A stretch of 64,000 nucleotides of DNA from Candidatus Argoarchaeum ethanivorans (GCA_004193545.1 RPGO01000033.1:67841-131840), one strand, 5' to 3'. Positions 26,976 to 36,808 are shown, counted from the stretch's first letter. Numbers and translations are program-made. The notes: a model not told the origin generated them from the sequence alone.

Positions 26976-28434
26976 CATGCGTGATCGGTTAAGCTCTCCA
27001 CTCATCCATTAATCTCTTCCGATTTACGTTCGGATCAAGCGCTTGACTTTGATAAACTTCAAATAGCTCTATAAGGCTTGCATCAATATCTGAATAGTTG
27101 AGAATAGCATCAAAGAGTCGGTGTGCTTTTTCAACAAATATGGTTGCCCATCTCAAGTGGGTATATCTTGGCGCATTTTCGAGATTGGCCGAGAAAACCA
27201 AAAGGTATACACGTCTTGATATTATCAGTGCTAATATCCTCACCCATAAGAGTACTTTTACTATTTGTGGATTTGAAAAGGGCAAGATGTCAATGCCATA
27301 TCTGCTTTTGAGTTCTTTAAAGATCTGTTCTATTTCCCATCTTGCCGAATATAGAACTGCTATATCCTCAGCATCAAGTCGATCTGTAGGAATGTTTGTG
27401 ATATAAGTATGATATTTTTTTCTTCTGTGTTATAAATCGCCACCATGCGGAATTTTTTCACATCTCTTTTTTGCTTTCCCTTATATTTTCTACGATTGAA
27501 CTCAACTTCTACCTCAGCATCAATAACTTGCCTTTTCAGGTTATCTATAACCTCACTTACTTTCTTTCCCATGATATCTATATAACGTCCACGACACGTA
27601 CGGTTATTTTTTATAATAAGAGGATCGACCTTACCTTTCAGCCTACTGATAAAGAATCCACCATTTTCATCAATACGAGCGAAGGTATTGTGTTTATAAA
27701 ATCCAAGATCTGTTAGTAGTATGCGATCTTTTAACCAGGGACCCATTCGAAGTGTCTTAACTTCACTGGTGCGTTCCCCATGTAATACTACCCTTTTAGG
27801 ACCATCTGCTATTGCACTAATAAGAAGACTTATTTTAACACCAGCAGCTGTTTTTCTTGTTCTTGCAGCAGGCCATTTATCAGCTAATCTCTCATGTAAT
27901 CGAATGATTGTACTATCCTGAGCAACGATGTCTTTGAAACCGGATAGTTTATCATTCAGTTTCCGATTAGAGCTTTGCGTAATGTCTTCCGGACCATGTA
28001 AGATACAGGCATGAATAAATTTCACAAGTTCTGGTGTGAAACGATCATAAAAACTACTACTACTGATGTGTATTTCACCTTTTTCTTCATAAAGGACGTC
28101 GCAAACTTGCTAACGTTCTCTGAAGCTGCACTCCAAATCCTAATGATAATGTCCAGAACATAAGTACAGGATTTATCTTTCTGTCTCGCTTGATAAATCC
28201 CGTTTCTTTGGCTGTTTTTTGAAGAAATTCTGGTGAAAATAATCTACTGAGGTCTTCTTCTATTACTTTTGCTTTTTGTTTCTTTTTCGCCACTCAGATT
28301 CCCTCCGAATGGATGGGATATTCATGTAAATATATTTAAACTTTTACAGACAGCTTTTAATCAGTTATAGATGTACTCATTTTTCTAAAAACCATAAGCA
28401 AGGAGGCTATTAGATTCCTTAACCGATCACCAAT
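26976..28434. mobile_element. IS4-like insertion sequence with 18-bp ends
   Basis: The left end CATGCGTGATCGGTTAAG (26976-26993) matches the right end read inward, CATTGGTGATCGGTTAAG (28434-28417), in 16 of 18 positions, giving a 1.46-kb element. It holds one minus-strand transposase reading from near the right end and overlapping the left end with its stop. I do not see a clear target duplication. Repeat sequence also present at 18.77 kb begins exactly at the right end, so the element probably landed in or beside that repeat. Confidence 0.85.
26989..28293 (-). pseudogene. IS4-family DDE transposase, interrupted by two frameshifts
   Basis: The transposase is recognisable over its whole length. 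Head: 28293 to about 28090 (DLSRLFSPEFLQKTAKETG). Core: about 28090 to 27415, with the first Asp in VAQDSTIIRLHERLADKW and the second in LLTDLGFYKHNTF. Tail: YSARWEIEQIFKELKS (the Y-R-E-K motif), then DILPFSNPQIVKVLLW to the stop at 26989. A frame change near 28087-28092 joins RRPL to EEKGEIHISSSS. A second, at an A7 run on the coding strand (plus-strand 27415-27421), joins EEK to YHTYITNIPTDRL. It is probably inactive unless the shifts are sequencing errors or the A7 site is used for slippage. Confidence 0.85.
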
Positions 28435-28522
28435 GTATATTTAGGTATAATGTCTACTGTTCTGGGTTTAAACGCATGAAAGAAATTAGAGTTCTGGTAT
28501 AACACCCAACAACTTTACAACC
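28433..28522. repeat. IS-end-like repeat next to the IS4 element
   Basis: TGTATATTTAGGTATAATG, then TTAGAGTTCTGGTATAACACC, matches 18768-18840 with few changes. It passes into AACACCCAACAACTTTACAACC, the complement of which (GGTTGTAAAGTTGTTGGGTG) resembles the left end of the decayed IS at 2434. It lies just before the first Lon-like gene. Confidence 0.65.
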
Positions 28523-28565
28523 ATGTTTTATTTGTTCTGTGTAGAGATATCTCTCTCGTTGTTTT

Positions 28566-28641
28566 CTGCACAACGAAGTTGTGCAGTTGTTAGTTTATCT
28601 CTGTACACGAAGTGCGTAGTTCTGTACACGAAGTTGTGCAG
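28566..28641. repeat. Hairpin repeats upstream of the first Lon-like gene
   Basis: A perfect hairpin (arms CTGCACAAC/GTTGTGCAG, loop GAA) at 28566-28586 is followed by two degenerate units (CTGTACACGAAGTGCGTAG at 28611 and CTGTACACGAAGTTGTGCAG at 28622-28641). The second tandem protease gene has just one such unit (31460-31479), so copy number changed since the duplication. Confidence 0.75.
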
Positions 28642-28705
28642 TGAAGGAGAACAAAAGCTTTTTATCGCAAGGTTTATGAATTTTTCAGATAATTGTTGTT
28701 GTATA

Positions 28706-30718
28706 ATGAGATTTATTTTTCTGTTGAGTCTACTGTTTTGTTTATTAGTAATGCAAGCTGGTGCCGTTTCTCTTGAAGATGGTGTGAAGATCCCGCTTGT
28801 TGCTGATTATATCAGCAGCGACAGCGAAAGAGGTGTGTTTTTAAGCGCTCTTGTTGCTGTAGAAAATGGTAGCGGACATGTGTTTGTAGATACAAGCCCG
28901 TATGCACAGGTGGATTTGCAGGGTTCTGCACGTCTTGCTGCAATGGTTGCATCTGATATTACGTCTCTTGATCAAACACAATACGACTTCTATTATGTGA
29001 TTGCTGTCCCCTCCCCAATCATTGGAGGCCCCTCTGCTGGTGCAGCGATAACAGTAGCAACGGTTGCTGCGATTAACAACTGGTCAATCAGGGATGGGGT
29101 GGCGATGACTGGTACAATCAGCCCTGACAATTCCATTGGTCCTGTCGGGGGAATCCAGGCTAAGCTCGCTGCTGCTTCAGAAAATAATATTACGCTCTTT
29201 TTAATCCCGGAAGGGCAGCGCAAGTTCACGGTTTCGAAAAAAAACGAGAAGAGTGGACCTGGTTTTACATTTATAGAGGAAAAAACCTTGGTTGTTGACC
29301 TTGTAGAAGAGGGCAGGAAGCTTGGCGTTGAGGTGCAGGAAGTCGCTGATATTTATGATGCCATTTATTTATTAACCGGGCATACTGTTGACGTTGGGTA
29401 TATTGATGGTGAAGTGATTAGCGGCGATTATGTTAAATTACTTGAACCTCTTGCTGCTTCATTAAAGGTAGAAGCTTTGAATATGTATGGCGAGACTGAA
29501 AAAATGGTAGCAAAAGATGATATGCTCAAAAATGCAGACGATACGATAAAACATGCAAATGAGATGTATGATGATGGAAACTACTACGCTGCAACATCCT
29601 TATATTTCAATGCGATGGTAGCGCTTAGAGGCATTTGCTGGCATAAAGAATATGATCAAGCTGACAACAAGACTGCATTCGCAATAGATATACATAATAT
29701 GGTTGCAAGGCAGATTAATGCTTCAGAAAAAGACATAGAGCAGTATAAAAAATTAGGAGTGCGAGACCCTGAGACTATTGGAGCTGCAGAGTCAAGAGTT
29801 ACACGTGCGCGACAGTTGTTGCACCATGCAGACGCCTCGAGTCCAGTAGAATATGTAAGCACTCTTGCCTTTTCCAATGAGCGGGCTCGCACAGCACAGT
29901 GGTGGCTTACACTAACCAGTTCCGATGTAGTTGTGCCAGAGGAAGAACTGCGTAACCGTGCTGCATGGTACTTAGCACAGGCACAGTCTGTGACTACTTA
30001 TGCACACACACTGGTCAGTGAATCTAATTTTCATGAAACCATGCACTGGGGTGCTGACGAGGACTTAACTAATGCTAATATACAGTTTGAAAGAGGGTAC
30101 TATTCAGGGTCTCTCTTTGATTCTATTCATGCCATAGTGAGTGCAAGTACGGTTATCGGGATGATGAGTTCCGGGGATCGGGATGAACGCGTACAAAAAA
30201 GTGAGCAGGGGGCTAAAAATGCTATTCTGGAGGCACAGCAAAAAGGTGTTAAGCCGACACTTGCCATCAGTGCTTATGAATACGGAAAGACACTTGCAGA
30301 CCCTAATGGAAGACTTACCCAGTACAATTATGCTAAATCTATAGCAAAGACCTCGATGGTGCTGAATTCAAAAGGCGTTAAGACAGTAAATACTACCAAT
30401 TACAATATTACAATGGATAATCTCAATACTCACAAGGAAAAGTCATTTTACGAGGCATTCGGCGAGGGGGAGGCGGAAATGATTTTGAGCAAGATCGAGT
30501 TTCATTACACACCAAAGCATGCAAGCTGGCTTAATGCCGCTGAAATCGAGATCAATGTAATGGATATCGAATGCACTGACAGACGGATTGGAGATATGGA
30601 GATACTGACTCATGAGGTGACAGCGTGGACCAGGAGACGGAATGACGATGAAAAGAAAATCAACTGGGGGTTTACGAGGAGAAAGGCGGATAAGAAACTG
30701 TCCAAGTATTATGTCTAA
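28706..30718 (+). CDS. Secreted Lon-like (S16) protease, C-terminus replaced by a transposase fragment
   Basis: A 670-residue chimera. From MRFIFLLSLLFCLLVMQAGA, a clear signal peptide, follows a Lon-type S16 protease domain with the catalytic Ser110 in IGGPSAGAAI and Lys153 in GGIQAKLAAA. A long helical region runs to residue 569, all nearly identical to the gene at 31544. After ATTACA at 30412 the sequence switches to an IS630 transposase end (MDNLNTHKEKSF, FHYTPKHASWLNAAEIEI, RRNDDEKKINW). The membrane anchor found in the sister gene is gone, so the product would be soluble outside the cell or unstable. A longer upstream frame exists but starts within repeats; the TATA-like CTTTTTATC about 50 bases before supports the ATG at 28706. 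Confidence 0.85.
   Translation: MRFIFLLSLLFCLLVMQAGAVSLEDGVKIPLVADYISSDSERGVFLSALVAVENGSGHVFVDTSPYAQVDLQGSARLAAMVASDITSLDQTQYDFYYVIAVPSPIIGGPSAGAAITVATVAAINNWSIRDGVAMTGTISPDNSIGPVGGIQAKLAAASENNITLFLIPEGQRKFTVSKKNEKSGPGFTFIEEKTLVVDLVEEGRKLGVEVQEVADIYDAIYLLTGHTVDVGYIDGEVISGDYVKLLEPLAASLKVEALNMYGETEKMVAKDDMLKNADDTIKHANEMYDDGNYYAATSLYFNAMVALRGICWHKEYDQADNKTAFAIDIHNMVARQINASEKDIEQYKKLGVRDPETIGAAESRVTRARQLLHHADASSPVEYVSTLAFSNERARTAQWWLTLTSSDVVVPEEELRNRAAWYLAQAQSVTTYAHTLVSESNFHETMHWGADEDLTNANIQFERGYYSGSLFDSIHAIVSASTVIGMMSSGDRDERVQKSEQGAKNAILEAQQKGVKPTLAISAYEYGKTLADPNGRLTQYNYAKSIAKTSMVLNSKGVKTVNTTNYNITMDNLNTHKEKSFYEAFGEGEAEMILSKIEFHYTPKHASWLNAAEIEINVMDIECTDRRIGDMEILTHEVTAWTRRRNDDEKKINWGFTRRKADKKLSKYYV
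30413..30718 (+). mobile_element. 3' fragment of an IS630-family transposase
   Basis: About 101 codons of an IS630-type DDE transposase, from the second Asp (MDNLNTH) to the end. It has HYTPKHASWLNAAEIEI with the final Glu, then TDRRIGD and WGFTRRKADKKLSKYY. It is fused in frame to the Lon-like gene at base 30412/30413. The 5' two-thirds of the element is absent, and I could not define its right end. Confidence 0.85.
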
Positions 30719-30721
30719 GAA

Positions 30722-31294
30722 CTAAATTGTCGAGACAGTAGGTGTAGTTCCTTCTATTATTGTTATTAGCCATGTATTTCCGCTAACACTACCATAAAGG
30801 CTGAAATCTTTACCTTGCTCCACAGTTATAATTCCCTGACCCACGCCATTATACTCGAATAATTCTCCATTAATATCAAAAACAGCTGCTGACACTAAAG
30901 AGTAGCTAATTTGACCGGGTTTGGGTACTGTTACTTTCAACCTTGAATTTGGATAATGCTCATTTATTGTAAGCGTCCCAACATCTTTTCCATCTATGAC
31001 AACTGTTACTTGCTCGCTGATTTGGCCCTCACCAAGTGAATTATAAATCGTGAAATCAACTGGACCATTATTGGATCCATCAGATTGAGGGAGTGGGCTA
31101 GTTTCCGTCAACCCAAATGCTAACAATATAAATATTAGCCCAGCTATAATTGAAACAATACGAGCACCTGGACCAACTTTAGGTATCTTGAGTTCCTTTA
31201 CTTCAAAGCCACCACCCAGAATGCCTATCAACAATAAAAAACCACCAAAAATAAAGACAATTATTTCAATGTTTCCAGACTCAATCCCCACCAT
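30722..31294 (-). CDS. Membrane protein of unknown function with an exposed beta domain
   Basis: A 190-residue protein, family not recognised. Two membrane helices (IIVFIFGGFLLLIGILGGG, then IVSIIAGLIFILLAFGL) precede a Ser/Gly-rich linker. A C-terminal domain of about 110 residues looks beta-rich (VTVVIDGKDVGTLTI, VTVPKPGQISYSL, GIITVEQGKDFSLYG). It may be outside the cell. It lies on the opposite strand between the two Lon-like proteases, with its stop only three bases from the stop of the first. A role with the proteases is a guess. Confidence 0.65.
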   Translation of the reverse strand: MVGIESGNIEIIVFIFGGFLLLIGILGGGFEVKELKIPKVGPGARIVSIIAGLIFILLAFGLTETSPLPQSDGSNNGPVDFTIYNSLGEGQISEQVTVVIDGKDVGTLTINEHYPNSRLKVTVPKPGQISYSLVSAAVFDINGELFEYNGVGQGIITVEQGKDFSLYGSVSGNTWLITIIEGTTPTVSTI

Positions 31295-31459
31295 ATGCTA
31301 ACCTCCAAAATTTAGATAATATTGTTTATTATGAATTTACTGTTGCAGATTTAAGTCACTATACCCTATACTTATAGGTACAGAGGTTGTTAGCGTTTTT
31401 CGCTTATAAAGGTTTCGTTTTTATTTTGTCTTGTACCGAGATATATCTCTCGTTGTTTT

Positions 31460-31479
31460 CTGTACACGAAGTTGTGCAG
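31460..31479. repeat. Hairpin repeat upstream of the second Lon-like gene
   Basis: CTGTACAC, GAA, GTTGTGCAG: a single imperfect unit of the short-loop hairpin family, in the same place relative to the gene as the array at 28566-28641. It is followed by the shared TATA-like CTTTTTATC (about 31495). Confidence 0.7.
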
Positions 31480-31543
31480 TGAAGGAGAACAAAAGCTTTT
31501 TATCGCAAGGTTTATGAATTTTTCAGATAATTGTTGTTGTATA

Positions 31544-33424
31544 ATGAGATTTATTTTTCTGTTGAGTCTACTGTTTTGTTTATTAGTAATGCAAGCTGGT
31601 GCCGTTTCTCTTGAAGATGGTGTGAAGATCCCGCTTGTTGCTGATTATATCAGCAGCGACAGCGAAAGAGGTGTGTTTTTAAGCGCTCTTGTTGCTGTAG
31701 AAAATGGTAGCGGACATGTGTTTGTAGATACAAGCCCGTATGCACAGGTGGATTTGCAGGGTTCTGCACGTCTTGCTGCAATGGTTGCATCTGATATTAC
31801 GTCTCTTGATCAAACACAATACGACTTCTATTATGTGATTGCTGTCCCCTCCCCAATCATTGGAGGCCCCTCTGCTGGTGCAGCGATAACAGTAGCAACG
31901 GTTGCTGCGATTAACAACTGGTCAATCAGGGATGGGGTGGCGATGACTGGTACAATCAGTCCTGACAATTCCATTGGTCCTGTCGGGGGAATCCAGGCTA
32001 AGCTCGCTGCTGCTTCAGAAAATAATATTACGCTCTTTTTAATCCCGGAAGGGCAGCGCAAGTTCACGGTTTCGAAAAAAAACGAGAAGAGTGGACCTGG
32101 TTTTACATTTATAGAGGAAAAAACCGTGGTTGTTGACCTTGTAGAAGAGGGCAGGAAGCTTGGCGTTGAGGTGCAGGAAGTCGCTGATATTTATGATGCC
32201 ATTTATTTATTAACCGGGCATACTGTTGACGTTGGGTATATTGATGGTGAAGTGATTAGCGGCGATTATGTTAAATTACTTGAGCCTCTTGCTGCTTCAT
32301 TAAAGGTAGAAGCTTTGAATATGTATGGCGAGACTGAAAAAATGGTAGCAAAAGATGATATGCTCAAAAATGCAGACGATACGATAAAACATGCAAATGA
32401 GATGTATGATGATGGAAACTACTACGCTGCAACATCCTTATATTTCAATGCGATGGTAGCGCTTAGAGGCATTTGCTGGCATAAAGAATATGATCAAGCT
32501 GACAACAAGACTGCATTCGCAATAGATATACATAATATGGTTGCAAGGCAGATTAATGCTTCAGAAAAAGACATAGAGCAGTATAAAAAATTAGGAGTAC
32601 GAGATCCTGAGACTATTGGAGCTGCAGAGTCAAGAGTTACACGTGCGCGACAGTTGTTGCACCATGCAGATGCCTCGAGTCCAGTGGAATATGTAAGCAC
32701 TCTTGCATTTTCCAATGAACGGGCTCGCACAGCACAGTGGTGGCTTACATTAACCAGTTCCGATGTAGTTGTGCCAGAGGAAGAACTGCGTAACCGTGCT
32801 GCATGGTACTTAGCACAGGCACAGTCTGTGACTACTTATGCACACACACTGATCAGTGAATCTAATTTTCATGAAACCATGCACTGGGGTGCTGACGAGG
32901 ACTTAACTAATGCTAATATACAGTTTGAAAGAGGGTACTATTCAGGGTCTCTCTTTGATTCTATTCATGCCATAGTGAGTGCAAGTACGGTTATCGGGAT
33001 GATGAGTTCCGGGGATCGGGATGAACGCGTACAAAAAAGTGAGCAGGGGGCTAAAAATGCTATTCTGGAGGCACAGCAAAAAGGTGTTAAGCCGACACTT
33101 GCCATCAGTGCTTATGAATACGGAAAGACACTTGCCGACCCTGATGGAAGACTTACCCAGTACAATTATGCTAAATCTATAGCAAAGACCTCGATGGTGC
33201 TGAATTCAAAAGGCGTTAAGACAGTAAATACTACCAATTACAATATTACAACGGTTGTTCATCAAAGCATGAATAAAACGATTGCCCCTGAAAAACAGGT
33301 TAAAAAACAAGAGACATACATGTCCCTGCTTTACAAAAAAATTCCATGTTTTGGCTGTGTTGGAGCTATTTCAGGCATTATTATCGTGTTTCTACTGTTA
33401 AAATTCAAACCACGACATCTCTGA
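31544..33424 (+). CDS. Secreted, membrane-anchored Lon-like (S16) protease
   Basis: A 626-residue protein, the intact member of the pair. A signal peptide (MRFIFLLSLLFCLLVMQAGA) is followed by an S16 Lon protease domain (Ser110 in IGGPSAGAAI, Lys153 in GGIQAKLAAA) without an AAA+ domain. A long helical region with TPR-like character (MYDDGNYYAATSLYFNAMVAL, NANIQFERGYYSGSLFDSIHA) follows, then one C-terminal helix (GAISGIIIVFLLLKF) ending in basic residues. The protease would sit on the outer face of the membrane. From about 31437 to 33250 the DNA is almost identical to 28544-30412, so the duplication is recent or kept alike by gene conversion. Confidence 0.9.
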   Translation: MRFIFLLSLLFCLLVMQAGAVSLEDGVKIPLVADYISSDSERGVFLSALVAVENGSGHVFVDTSPYAQVDLQGSARLAAMVASDITSLDQTQYDFYYVIAVPSPIIGGPSAGAAITVATVAAINNWSIRDGVAMTGTISPDNSIGPVGGIQAKLAAASENNITLFLIPEGQRKFTVSKKNEKSGPGFTFIEEKTVVVDLVEEGRKLGVEVQEVADIYDAIYLLTGHTVDVGYIDGEVISGDYVKLLEPLAASLKVEALNMYGETEKMVAKDDMLKNADDTIKHANEMYDDGNYYAATSLYFNAMVALRGICWHKEYDQADNKTAFAIDIHNMVARQINASEKDIEQYKKLGVRDPETIGAAESRVTRARQLLHHADASSPVEYVSTLAFSNERARTAQWWLTLTSSDVVVPEEELRNRAAWYLAQAQSVTTYAHTLISESNFHETMHWGADEDLTNANIQFERGYYSGSLFDSIHAIVSASTVIGMMSSGDRDERVQKSEQGAKNAILEAQQKGVKPTLAISAYEYGKTLADPDGRLTQYNYAKSIAKTSMVLNSKGVKTVNTTNYNITTVVHQSMNKTIAPEKQVKKQETYMSLLYKKIPCFGCVGAISGIIIVFLLLKFKPRHL

Positions 33425-33599
33425 AAAACAGTAATAACAGCTCAAGCCATCAACTTTTCCAACCAAACCAAATCCATGCAATCACAAAAAACCAGATAAA
33501 AATTTCAGGTCTGCTTGAAAACACGTCCTCTCAGGGCAAAACCAAAAAACCTCAATAGAACAAAAATATCCATCAAGTTGGAAACGCAAAATTTTTAGG

Positions 33600-33703
33600 G
33601 TGGTCTGGTAGCCCCTATCTCACAACCATTTTCTACGCATCTCCGCATCGCAAAGCGATACGGAGGTCTTGTGGTCTGGTAGCCCCTATCTCACAACCAT
33701 TTT
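33600..33703. repeat. 33-bp direct repeat pair around a hairpin
   Basis: A 33-base sequence beginning GTGGTCTGGTAGCCCCTATC occurs exactly at 33600-33632 and 33671-33703. The 38 bases between contain a hairpin, CTCCGCATCGC/GCGATACGGAG around AAA, with one mismatch. Two copies and a palindromic spacer do not make a CRISPR. The remaining gap (33425-33599 and 33704-34057) is AT-rich with no gene. Confidence 0.7.
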
Positions 33704-34057
33704 ATACCATAAGTTTATTAGACTTGTGAGCATAACACATAAAGTGTGATTAACTACCTTACAATAATAATAGTTTAATAATGTAGTTTAGCAAAGTTCA
33801 CTAAAAACATAATGAAGATAGTTAAAAATTGATATTCATCACTTTCCTGACTTCAATCAAAAGATATGTCTGATAAAACGTATTAATAATAGTAATAAAT
33901 TAATAAATGCGATAAGGAACATGGCTGGCTATATATTTAGTTATCAGTCAACATCAATGACAATAGCTTATTGAAGTGAATGGCAAGCTGTGAATATCTA
34001 TTTTTATACTATTTTCTTAATGTACTAAATTAGAAACCGCTTCAGGAGCGATTTATC

Positions 34058-35356
34058 ATGCAAAATACAGATACAACAAAATATATAATTCATGCAAAAA
34101 TAAAGGCTGATGGGGTTGTCGAACGCCCTGATGTTGTAGGAGCCATTTTTGGACAGACAGAAGGACTACTTGGAGACGATCTCGATCTGAGAGAACTTCA
34201 AAAAAGCGGACGCATGGGACGGATTGACGTTAATATTAAATCAAGCGCTGGCAAATCTACCGGCACAATTAGTATTCCATCAAGTCTGGATAAGATTGAA
34301 ACATCAGTTCTCGCAGCATCCCTTGAAACCATTGATCGAATAGGACCATGCGTGTCTACCATAAGCATCTCACGGGTAGAAGACGTCAGATCCTCGAAGA
34401 GAAAACATGTCATTGACCGTGCCAAGGCTATTATAATAGACCTTTTTGATGAAAACGTGCTCGAAAGTCAGGAGATTACCGAGAGAGTAAAACAAGCTGT
34501 AAGAATCGAAGATATAGTCTTTTATGGAAAAGAAAACATTCCGGCAGGACCTAACGTACAAAATTCTGATGCCATCATTGTTGTCGAAGGACGGGCAGAT
34601 GTTACAACGCTTCTTAAGTACGGCATCAAAAACGCCATAGCAGTTGGCGGCACAAACGTTCCACAACCGGTTGCTGATCTGTGCAAAAAGAAGACAGTCA
34701 CAGCATTCACAGATGGGGACAGGGGCGGGGAATTAATCATAAAAGAACTCCTGCAAGTTACAGATATTGATTTTATATCACGTGCACCTGATGGTAAAAT
34801 GGTAGAGGATCTCACTCAAAAGGAAATAATAAAAGCACTCCACCAGAAGATTCCAATAGAGCAGGCTATGGGTCATTATCAGGTAGAGGAGCGAAAATCG
34901 AGATCTGCGAATGTACCATTCAAACGCAAAACATCTGATAGTTTAAAACGGGTGCAGATTAAAGATCATAGACCAAAAAAGGAAGAGATTGTAGAGGAAA
35001 AAACCGAAGAGATGGAATCTGCTAAACCAAAAATAGAGCCTGTTAAAAAAAAGGCAGAACCTGTTAAACCAGATATCGATCGGTTTCAGTCACATATAGA
35101 TGACATTTCCGGAAGCTTTACTGCACGACTGATCGATGAAAAAAACCATGTGCTAAAAGAGGTGCCTGTACGAGACCTTGCAAATGAGTTGAAAGATGCG
35201 AAAAACTCGGTAAAGACCGTTGTCTTTGATGGAGTAATAACACAAAGGCTCGTTGATATTGCCTTTGAACGTGGTATTGAAAACCTGGTTGGAATAAAAA
35301 AAGGCAGTATTACAAAGATTCCTGCTTCACTGCATGTACATGCCACATCAAGCTGA
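34058..35356 (+). CDS. dnaG: Archaeal DnaG-like primase
   Basis: A 432-residue archaeal DnaG homologue. In archaea it binds the RNA exosome and can act as a primase. The N-terminal part ([23 protein letters not shown]) leads to a Toprim domain at about 170-250: [11 protein letters not shown] with the catalytic Glu177, and FTDGDRGG with Asp219/Asp221. A Lys/Glu/Pro-rich linker ([16 protein letters not shown]) is followed by the family's small C-terminal domain. GGAG lies about 10 bases before the ATG. ftsY follows after about 28 bases. Confidence 0.95.
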   Translation: MQNTDTTKYIIHAKIKADGVVERPDVVGAIFGQTEGLLGDDLDLRELQKSGRMGRIDVNIKSSAGKSTGTISIPSSLDKIETSVLAASLETIDRIGPCVSTISISRVEDVRSSKRKHVIDRAKAIIIDLFDENVLESQEITERVKQAVRIEDIVFYGKENIPAGPNVQNSDAIIVVEGRADVTTLLKYGIKNAIAVGGTNVPQPVADLCKKKTVTAFTDGDRGGELIIKELLQVTDIDFISRAPDGKMVEDLTQKEIIKALHQKIPIEQAMGHYQVEERKSRSANVPFKRKTSDSLKRVQIKDHRPKKEEIVEEKTEEMESAKPKIEPVKKKAEPVKPDIDRFQSHIDDISGSFTARLIDEKNHVLKEVPVRDLANELKDAKNSVKTVVFDGVITQRLVDIAFERGIENLVGIKKGSITKIPASLHVHATSS

Positions 35357-35384
35357 ACATGTATAGCATATTTTAGTGATAAAA

Positions 35385-36356
35385 ATGTTTGACAGTCTGA
35401 AAAACAAACTTGGTGGATTCAAAAAATCGGTAGATGAAATATTAAAAAAGAAAGAGAAAGAAACCAGCAACGTTAAAGTTCGAGACAAAGTCAAATCGCT
35501 CATAGTAGATCGCGAGTTAATAATCGACGAAAAAAGCATAGAAAAACCACTGTGGGACCTTGAAATAGCACTGCTTGAAAGCGATGTTGCAATTGATGTT
35601 GCAGACGAAATTATCGCAACCATAAAAACAAATCTTATTGGAAGCAAACGCAAAATTCAACAAAAATCCAAAAGTGTCGTAGAACAGGCACTGGAAGATG
35701 CACTACTAAAAGTAGTATCAGTAAACCAACTCAATTTTGATGAAATCATATCAAAAGCAAAAAAACCAGTGCATATCGTATTCATTGGAGTCAATGGCAC
35801 AGGCAAGACTACAACCATAGCAAAGATCGCAAACAGGCTTAAAAAACAGAACTATTCGGTGGTTATTGCAGCAGGCGACACGTTCAGGGCGGGTGCCATA
35901 GATCAAATAGAACTCCATGCAAACAAGCTTGGGTTAAAACTGATCAAACATCAGGAAGGGGCAGACCCGGCAGCAGTTGTGTTCGACTCGATAGAATATG
36001 CAAAAGCAAGACACATAGACGTGGTCTTATCAGATACAGCAGGACGGATGCATACAAACATCAATCTGATGGATCAGCTTAAAAAAATATGCCGTGTAGC
36101 TCCACCAGATTTTGTGATATTTGTCGATGAAGCAGTGGCAGGCAATGATGCAGTCGAACGTGCAGCATTATTCAACACCACAGTTCCTTTTGATGGCTGT
36201 ATTCTCAGCAAAACCGATGCAGATTCAAAAGGTGGTGCAGCAATATCAATTGCTCATACCACAGGCAAACCAATCTTGTTTCTTGGCGTGGGACAGGAAT
36301 ATGACGATCTCATAACATTCGATCCACACTGGTTGGTTGAGCGACTGCTAAACTAA
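35385..36356 (+). CDS. ftsY: Signal recognition particle receptor FtsY
   Basis: A membrane-associated GTPase of 323 residues that receives the SRP-ribosome complex. After a short charged N-terminal helix and the four-helix N domain, the G domain has GVNGTGKTTT (G1), AAGDTFRAGAIDQIE, DTAGRMHTN (G3) and SKTDADSKGG (G4; many relatives read TKxD). GVGQEYDDLITFDP closes the protein. I use the ATG at 35385 (MFDSLKNKLGG) rather than a GTG nine bases upstream, as relatives do. Confidence 0.95.
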   Translation: MFDSLKNKLGGFKKSVDEILKKKEKETSNVKVRDKVKSLIVDRELIIDEKSIEKPLWDLEIALLESDVAIDVADEIIATIKTNLIGSKRKIQQKSKSVVEQALEDALLKVVSVNQLNFDEIISKAKKPVHIVFIGVNGTGKTTTIAKIANRLKKQNYSVVIAAGDTFRAGAIDQIELHANKLGLKLIKHQEGADPAAVVFDSIEYAKARHIDVVLSDTAGRMHTNINLMDQLKKICRVAPPDFVIFVDEAVAGNDAVERAALFNTTVPFDGCILSKTDADSKGGAAISIAHTTGKPILFLGVGQEYDDLITFDPHWLVERLLN

Positions 36357-36417
36357 CAATATTTATATACAACATACGACTAAAATAGCTATAGATTATA
36401 CTTACTGGGTGTGTCAA

Positions 36418-36765
36418 ATGAATCAGGATTACAGCATCATTGAAGATATTGGGATCAAAGATATTGTATTCTCAATAATAATGATATTATCGGTTGTAGT
36501 AATAACCAACCGCTGGCTATCCAGGTTTGGGGAAAGTGACTATGTGATTATTGCAGCATCAATAATCCTTGTAGGTGCACTTGCAGCTTTAATATTATCA
36601 ATCGAATTCCATCTAAGACGCATCGAGAAGCTCGTAGAATCAGGAGATCACACTCTTGCAAGCAGTATACAGGATGTAGAAGATTCAATGGACCAGAAGC
36701 TCAGTGCTGCGATGCAGAACACCAACAATAAAATCACAGAACTCTCTAAAAGATTATACCGATGA
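36418..36765 (+). CDS. Small membrane protein with a coiled-coil tail
   Basis: A 115-residue protein not recognised as a named family. Two membrane helices (DIVFSIIMILSVVVIT and YVIIAASIILVGALAALIL) are followed by a charged helix that could form a coiled coil (LRRIEKLVESGD, AMQNTNNKITELSKRL). I choose the ATG at 36418 over the GTG three codons earlier. A TATA-like ATTTATATAC lies about 55 bases upstream. It sits between ftsY and PAN and ends 43 bases before PAN. Confidence 0.7.
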   Translation: MNQDYSIIEDIGIKDIVFSIIMILSVVVITNRWLSRFGESDYVIIAASIILVGALAALILSIEFHLRRIEKLVESGDHTLASSIQDVEDSMDQKLSAAMQNTNNKITELSKRLYR

Positions 36766-36808
36766 GATTTCATAAATTTTATAAACCCTGGTGCAGTTGG
36801 GGTGTAAT

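Noticed and set aside
28523-28705. Longer N-terminus for the first Lon-like protease
   Set aside because: The extension is encoded by hairpin repeats, is absent from the sister gene, and would hide a clear signal peptide that begins at MRFIFLL.
33600-33703. Possible CRISPR mini-array
   Set aside because: Only two repeat copies exist, the spacer is a palindrome, and no cas genes lie in the window.
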